This document shows, in pieces, positions 58,385 to 64,000 of a stretch of DNA of 64,000 nt; the first letter of the stretch is position 1; the number at the start of each line of letters is the position of its first letter. Made by a program: the position numbers and the translations under genes. Source of the DNA: Variovorax paradoxus. Its GTDB lineage: Bacteria; Pseudomonadota; Gammaproteobacteria; Burkholderiales; Burkholderiaceae_C. The notes beneath the pieces are model-generated. The model searched no databases, was not told the origin of the DNA, and saw only the letters and a program-made list of their open reading frames with translations. The stretch lies in the NCBI RefSeq assembly GCF_902712855.1, contig NZ_LR743507.1, positions 5,256,001-5,320,000 of the forward strand. The letters run 5' to 3'.

Positions 58385-60127
58385 ATGCGCCCCGGCCAGA
58401 TCATCGTCCTCGCGACCCCCGTCTTCCTGCTGCTCATCGCCATCGAGTTCGCGGTGGGACGCGTGCGCGCACGCCGCGGCACGGGGCAGGACACCTACCG
58501 GCTGGCCGACGCGGTGAACAGCATCGGCCTGGGCATGCTGAGCCAGATCAGCGCGGTGCTCACCGGGCTGCTCCGCATCGGCATCTACACGGCCGTGTAT
58601 TCGGCGGTGGCGCTGTTCCCCCAGAAGGCGGCGCGCGAGTTCTGGACCGCCTGGTACGGCTGGCTGCTGGCGCTGGTGTTCTACGACTTCTGCTACTACT
58701 GGCTGCACCGCATGGGGCACGAATCGGCCGTGCTGTGGGCGGCGCACGTGGTGCACCACCAGAGCCAGCACTACAACCTGTCGACCGCGCTGCGGCAGAC
58801 GTCGAGCGGCGCGCTGCTGGGCTGGATCTTCTATTTGCCGATGGCCGTTGCGGGCGTGCCGCCGCTGGTGTTCGGCGCAGTGGCGCTCGTCGACCTGCTC
58901 TACCAGTTCTGGGTGCACACCGAGCAGGTGGGCAAGCTCGGCTGGTTCGACCGCTGGTTCTGCTCGCCGTCGAACCACCGGGTGCACCACGCGGTGAACG
59001 ACCACTACCTCGACCGCAACTACGGCGGCATCCTGATCGTGTGGGACCGCATGTTCGGCACCTTCCGGGAAGAAGACGAACGCTGCGTGTACGGCACGCG
59101 CGGCGAACTGCGCAGCTGGGACCCGCTGTGGGCCAACGCCGAGGTCTACTGGGGGCTGGCCAGGGATTCATGGCATGCGCGCAACTGGGCCGACAAGCTG
59201 CGCGTGTGGCTCAAGCCCCCCGGCTGGCGGCCGGCGGACGTGGCCGAGCGCTTTCCGAAGGCGGCGTTCGACATCGCGAAGGTGACGCGCTACGAGCCCG
59301 AGGTGAGCCGCAGCGTGCAATGGTTCGCCGGACTGCAGTTCGTGCTGCTGCTCGCGGGCGTCGCCACGTTCCTCTGGGTGTCGGACGACATGCCCTTGTC
59401 CCGGGCCGCCGTGTGGCTGGCCGCACTCACCGCCGCGCTGTGGGCCATCGGCGGTGCGCTGCAGGGACGGCTGTCGGTCACGGAGGTGCTGCTGGTCGAA
59501 GCGGCGGCATTGGCCACGGCGAGCGCGGCACTCGGCATCGGCTGGCTGCACCTGGTCTTCAAGCCGCTGGCGCTGGCCATCGCGGTCGTCTTCGCCGCGC
59601 GGCGTGCAATGGCGCGCGGCGAGGTGACGGCTTTCGACGGGCTGCTGCTGGCCGGGCTGGTGGCATCGCTCGCCGGCGACGTGCTGCTGATGGGTCCGCC
59701 CGGGCTGTTCGTGCCGGGCCTGGTGTGCTTCCTGCTGGCGCACCTGGCTTACATCGGATTGTTCTGTATCGGCGCCGGCCTGTTCCCGCGGCGCGGTGCG
59801 CTGGCGGCGACGCTGCTGGTCGGCGCCGGCATGTACGCGTTCCTGTGGCAGGGCGGCCTGCCCGTGGCCTTGCGGGTGCCGGTCGGGTTCTACGTGGTGG
59901 TGATCGCCTGCATGGCGGCGCAGGCCATCGGCCGCGCGGCCGTGCTGCGGCACCGGGACCCGGGCGCGATCTGGGTGGCGGCGGGTGCGTGCTTCTTCAT
60001 GCTGAGCGATTCGCTGCTGGCGACCAACCGGTTCATGCTGCCACTGCCGCTGGCGTCGCTGTGGGTGCTGGGGACGTACTACGCGGCGCAGATGCTGATC
60101 GTGCGGCACGTGCGCCAGGTGGACTGA
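58385..60127 (+). CDS. Fusion of AGMO/sterol-desaturase domain with YhhN (TMEM86-like) domain
   Basis: A 580-residue membrane protein from the ATG at 58385. The N-terminal part (residues ~1-300) is a fatty-acid hydroxylase/sterol desaturase domain with the di-iron His boxes HRMGH (108-112), HVVHH (121-125) and a later HRVHH in 'SPSNHRVHHAVNDHY'. A soluble/linker portion follows. The C-terminal ~200 residues contain about seven hydrophobic segments with 'LVASLAGDVLLMGPPGLFVP' and 'FFMLSDSLLATNRF', the YhhN motifs. Eukaryotic AGMO cleaves alkylglycerol ethers and TMEM86 cleaves lysoplasmalogens, so a two-step ether-lipid enzyme is a reasonable inference. Confidence 0.82.
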   Translation: MRPGQIIVLATPVFLLLIAIEFAVGRVRARRGTGQDTYRLADAVNSIGLGMLSQISAVLTGLLRIGIYTAVYSAVALFPQKAAREFWTAWYGWLLALVFYDFCYYWLHRMGHESAVLWAAHVVHHQSQHYNLSTALRQTSSGALLGWIFYLPMAVAGVPPLVFGAVALVDLLYQFWVHTEQVGKLGWFDRWFCSPSNHRVHHAVNDHYLDRNYGGILIVWDRMFGTFREEDERCVYGTRGELRSWDPLWANAEVYWGLARDSWHARNWADKLRVWLKPPGWRPADVAERFPKAAFDIAKVTRYEPEVSRSVQWFAGLQFVLLLAGVATFLWVSDDMPLSRAAVWLAALTAALWAIGGALQGRLSVTEVLLVEAAALATASAALGIGWLHLVFKPLALAIAVVFAARRAMARGEVTAFDGLLLAGLVASLAGDVLLMGPPGLFVPGLVCFLLAHLAYIGLFCIGAGLFPRRGALAATLLVGAGMYAFLWQGGLPVALRVPVGFYVVVIACMAAQAIGRAAVLRHRDPGAIWVAAGACFFMLSDSLLATNRFMLPLPLASLWVLGTYYAAQMLIVRHVRQVD

Positions 60128-60173
60128 ATCCGTCTTTCCCCCTCCCTCCCGAAGGGCCCGGAGGGAGAAAGGC

Positions 60174-61142
60174 TCAATCCACGCAGCGCTGGATCTCGAC
60201 CGTCGAGTGACGGATCTCCTCGTGCATCGAGAAGCAGGCGCGAACCTCGTCGGCCGTCAGCGTGAGCGAGTGCGTCACCACCGTCAGCGCGCAGGCGTAC
60301 GCGTCGCGCCCCACGCGCCACACGTGCAGGTCGGCCACGCGGGTTTCCGATGCGGCCAGCATCGTCTCGACGCCTTCGCGGATTTCCTCGGTGACGGGAT
60401 GGTCCATCTCGCGGTCGAGCAGCACCTTGCCGGTTTCCTTCAGCAGGCCCTTGGCCCAGGCGGCGACCAGCACCGCGCCGACGATGCCCATCGCCGGGTC
60501 GAGCCAGGCCCAGCCGTAGAACCAGCCGCCCAGCAATGCGGCGATGGCGAGCACCGAGGTCGCGGCGTCGGCCACGACGTGGATGTAGGCCGAGCGCAGG
60601 TTCAGGTCGTGGCCTTCATGGGCATGGTCGTGTCCGCGGGAATGCCCGTGTCCATGGTCGTTCCCGTGGTCGTGCCCGTGATGGTGGTGCGCCCCGCCCA
60701 GCAGCCGCACGCACACCAGGTTGACCACGAGGCCCAGCACCGCCACCGAAATCGCTTCGGGGTAATGGATGGCCGAAGGCGACCACAGGCGTTCGAGCGA
60801 ACCCACCACCATCAGCGCCGCCACGCCGAGCAGCAGCAGCGCGCTCGCGAAGCCGGCCAGCACCTCGATCTTCCAGGTGCCGAAGGCGAAGCGCGGGTCG
60901 CGTGCATAGCGGCGTGCGGCCGCATAGGCGAAGGCGCTCAGGCCGATCGCCAGTGCGTGCGAGCTCATGTGCCAGCCGTCGGCCAGCAGCGCCATCGAGT
61001 TGAACCACCAGCCGGCGCCGATTTCCACCACCATCATGGCGGCGGTGATCCACATCACGAGGCGCGTGCTGCGCTCGGCGGAAGCGTTGTCGGAGCCGAA
61101 GTGGTGGTCGTGCTTCCAGGCACTCAGGTCATGGGTGTGCAT
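60174..61142 (-). CDS. Cation diffusion facilitator, DmeF-like
   Basis: A 322-residue inner-membrane metal exporter. Six hydrophobic segments are visible. The first metal site has Asp in 'ALLADGWHMSSHALAIGLSA' and the second 'IHVVADAATSVLAIAALLGG'. A His-rich cytoplasmic loop of over 25 residues with repeated His-Asp-His lies between helices 4 and 5 ('HHHHGHDHGNDHGHGHSR'). The start 'HTHDLSAWKHDHHFG' and this loop resemble DmeF/CzcD-type cobalt/zinc exporters. It begins six bases after the ruvB stop and is probably translated with it. Confidence 0.9.
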   Translation of the reverse strand: MHTHDLSAWKHDHHFGSDNASAERSTRLVMWITAAMMVVEIGAGWWFNSMALLADGWHMSSHALAIGLSAFAYAAARRYARDPRFAFGTWKIEVLAGFASALLLLGVAALMVVGSLERLWSPSAIHYPEAISVAVLGLVVNLVCVRLLGGAHHHHGHDHGNDHGHGHSRGHDHAHEGHDLNLRSAYIHVVADAATSVLAIAALLGGWFYGWAWLDPAMGIVGAVLVAAWAKGLLKETGKVLLDREMDHPVTEEIREGVETMLAASETRVADLHVWRVGRDAYACALTVVTHSLTLTADEVRACFSMHEEIRHSTVEIQRCVD

Positions 61143-61148
61143 GGGTCG

Positions 61149-62213
<1,065 letters not shown>

Positions 62214-62300
62214 TGCGAGGGGGTTCTTCGAAGGCGAGTTTAGTGCCTGCCACACTGGCAGAATGCTCCGGCCATATAACGAACGAGGGGAAGCCAGCAC

Positions 62301-62924
62301 GTGTCGATCTACGAACTGAAGCCGCGTTTCCAGGCCCTGCTGCGGCCGCTGGTGGTCCGCCTGCACTCGATGGGCGTCACCGCCAACCAGGTGACGCTGG
62401 CAGCATGCGTCGTGTCGGTCGTGCTCGGGCTGTGGCTCTTCTTCTCGGCGCCCTCCCTTGCTGCCTTCGCGCTCATCCCGCTTTGGATGTTTTTGCGCAT
62501 GGCCTTCAACGCCATCGACGGCATGCTGGCGCGCGAGCACCACCAGCAGAGCAGGCTGGGCGCCTTCCTCAACGAGCTGACCGACGTGGTCTCCGACGCC
62601 GCGCTGTACCTGCCCTTCGCGCTGGTGGCGCCGTTCGGCGGCTTCTGGGTCGGCACGGTGATCGTGCTGGCGGGCCTGAGCGAATTCGCCGGCGCGCTGG
62701 GACCCACGGTCGGCGCCTCGCGCCGGTACGACGGGCCGCTGGGCAAGAGCGACCGGGCCTTCGTGTTCGGCGCGCTGGGTCTCTACGTAGCGCTGGGCGG
62801 CCCGCTGCCGGGCTGGACAGCCTGGCTGATGCCGCTCGTGGCCGTGCTGGTGGCCTGGACCACGGTCAACCGCATCCGCCGGGCGCTGGCGGAAGCCGAG
62901 GCCGCGCCCGCCTCCCTCGCCTGA
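62301..62924 (+). CDS. CDP-alcohol phosphatidyltransferase (YnbA/YnjF-like)
   Basis: A 207-residue membrane enzyme with about five or six hydrophobic segments, starting at a GTG. The family motif D-x2-D-G-x2-A-R-x8-G-x3-D-x3-D is seen as 'FNAIDGMLAREHHQQSRLGA' followed by 'FLNELTDVVSD'. The first and third Asp positions are Asn, a feature I know from the YnjF branch, so catalytic use of these ligands may differ. It transfers a phosphatidyl group from CDP-diacylglycerol or a related donor. The acceptor is unknown. The hydrolase-methyltransferase gene follows after 28 bp. Confidence 0.85.
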   Translation: MSIYELKPRFQALLRPLVVRLHSMGVTANQVTLAACVVSVVLGLWLFFSAPSLAAFALIPLWMFLRMAFNAIDGMLAREHHQQSRLGAFLNELTDVVSDAALYLPFALVAPFGGFWVGTVIVLAGLSEFAGALGPTVGASRRYDGPLGKSDRAFVFGALGLYVALGGPLPGWTAWLMPLVAVLVAWTTVNRIRRALAEAEAAPASLA

Positions 62925-62952
62925 CACCACAACAAGATTTCACAGGGATTCA

Positions 62953-64000
62953 ATGACAGACATCATTTCGCGCAAGGCCGAAGAGCTCCATTTCCAGACG
63001 CACGACGGCGAGTCGCTGTTCTACCGCCGCTGGCCCGCCACGGGCGCGCAACGCCGCGGCGCCGTGCTTCTGTTCCATCGCGGCCATGAACACGGCGCGC
63101 GCATGGCCCACCTGGTCGACGAGCTGGACCTGCCCGACTTCGACTTCTACGCATGGGACGCTCGCGGCCACGGCCGCTCGCCCGGCCAGCGCGGCTACAG
63201 CCCGAGCTTCGGCACCTCGGTGCGCGACGTGCAGACCTTCGTGCAGCACATCGGCGCCGTCCACGGCGTGCCCGAGCAGGACATCCACGTGGTCGCGCAG
63301 AGCGTGGGCGCGGTGCTGATCGCCACCTGGGCCCACGACTACGCACCCAAGGTGCGCGGCCTCACGCTCGCCTCGCCGGCTTTCAAGGTGAAGCTGTACG
63401 TGCCGTTCGCGCGGCCCAGCCTGGCGCTCATGCACAAGCTGCGCGGGCTGTTCTTCGTCAACAGCTACGTGAAGGCGAAGTTCCTCACGCACGACCCCGA
63501 GCGCATCGCGAGCTACGAGAGCGATCCGCTCATCTCGCGGCCCATCGCGGTCAACATCCTGCTAGGGCTGTACGAGGCCGCCGACCGCGTGGTGGCCGAC
63601 GCCAACGCGATCACGCTGCCGGTGCAGCTGCTCATCTCGGGCGCCGACTGGGTGGTACACCACAAGCCGCAGCACCGATTCTTCGAGCGGCTCGGCAGCG
63701 CGGTGAAGACCAGGACCGAACTGCCCGGCTTCTTCCACGACACGCTGGGCGAGAAGGACCGCGCACCGGCCGTGGCGCAGATCCGCGAGTTCATCCTGCA
63801 GCGCTTCGACGAGCCGGCGGTGCCGGTCGACCGCCGCGAGGCGCACCTGAGCGGCGACACGGCCGACGAGTCGCGCGCGCTGGCCGAGCCGCTCTCGCCG
63901 CTGTCGCCACGCGGTGCCTACTGGGCCATGACGCGCGCCGGGCTCAAGCTGGGCGGCACCATGTCCGAGGGCATCAAGCTGGGCCACGAGACCGGCTTCG
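62953..64000 (+). CDS. YnbC-like alpha/beta hydrolase, probably fused to a methyltransferase (3' end outside window)
   Basis: 349 codons are visible and the frame is still open at the window edge. The visible part is an alpha/beta hydrolase: oxyanion/His-Gly region 'AVLLFHRGHEHGARMAHL', 'FYAWDARGHGRSPGQRGY', nucleophile Ser in 'VVAQSVGAVLIATWA' (Gln-Ser in place of Gly-x-Ser), Asp in 'LISGADWVVHHKPQ' and His in 'LPGFFHDTLGEKDRAP'. After about residue 290 a linker leads into 'YWAMTRAGLKLGG', the start of what is a SAM-dependent methyltransferase in E. coli YnbC. Together with the preceding gene it makes a ynbA-ynbC type lipid locus. Confidence 0.82.
   Translation, partial: MTDIISRKAEELHFQTHDGESLFYRRWPATGAQRRGAVLLFHRGHEHGARMAHLVDELDLPDFDFYAWDARGHGRSPGQRGYSPSFGTSVRDVQTFVQHIGAVHGVPEQDIHVVAQSVGAVLIATWAHDYAPKVRGLTLASPAFKVKLYVPFARPSLALMHKLRGLFFVNSYVKAKFLTHDPERIASYESDPLISRPIAVNILLGLYEAADRVVADANAITLPVQLLISGADWVVHHKPQHRFFERLGSAVKTRTELPGFFHDTLGEKDRAPAVAQIREFILQRFDEPAVPVDRREAHLSGDTADESRALAEPLSPLSPRGAYWAMTRAGLKLGGTMSEGIKLGHETGF

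Overview
The window is GC-rich chromosomal DNA from a betaproteobacterium, most likely a member of the Comamonadaceae close to Variovorax. I infer this from the gene orders (pilGHIJ; dusB-fis-purH; rubredoxin-thiD-hemL), the ribose operon, many acyl-CoA genes and a dispersed Comamonadaceae-type intergenic repeat. No database search was run; family names rest on motifs, length and gene order.

Positions 1-29100 are mostly core genome. A leftward pilG-pilH-pilI-pilJ cluster (twitching chemosensory system, pilJ cut by the window edge) is followed by rubredoxin, a ThiD-like kinase, hemL, a small exported beta-rich protein, the leftward dusB-fis-purH operon, a YqaA-type membrane protein, a GST and ychF. 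Next is a complete ribose operon rbsBACRKD behind two tandem LacI-type operators. Then come a MOSC protein, a UbiH-family monooxygenase, dsbC, an M61 peptidase, a DUF2325 protein, an SMR transporter, an enoyl-CoA hydratase, and an ECF sigma/anti-sigma pair divergent from a von Willebrand factor A lipoprotein. The anti-sigma factor carries a long Pro-Ala tract encoded by a hexamer array.

Positions 29147-36471 are a genomic island in the 3' end of a tRNA(CAU) gene. It has a 17-bp direct repeat at both ends and a near copy of the tRNA terminator. It carries a tyrosine recombinase, a second recombinase-like gene split by an A-AAA-AAG slippery heptamer, an XRE regulator, an IS110-family element and an IS3-family element. 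The IS3 element has inserted inside the right attachment site and left a 3-bp target duplication.

Positions 36500-39240 hold copper-handling genes (DUF2946, SCO1, PCuAC) and two unknown proteins.

Positions 39400-57400 form an acyl-CoA catabolic region: two acyl-CoA ligases, three acyl-CoA dehydrogenases (two resembling a PimC/PimD heteromer), a family III CoA-transferase/racemase, a thiolase and an SDR dehydrogenase. A MalT/AlkS-like LuxR regulator lies among them. Five promoters here share an inverted repeat TCGTC-N6-GACGA, always in the same orientation to the leftward gene and 60-73 bp from its start codon. This looks like one regulon, and I consider it the most interesting system in the window. 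Two tandem paralogs with AP2-like repeats sit between the regulator and the dehydrogenases.

Positions 57400-64000 encode a calcineurin-like phosphoesterase, an unusual fusion of a sterol-desaturase/AGMO-like domain with a YhhN/TMEM86-like domain (possible ether-lipid enzyme), a ruvB-cation efflux pair, and the start of a ynbA/ynbC-like lipid locus that runs off the right end.
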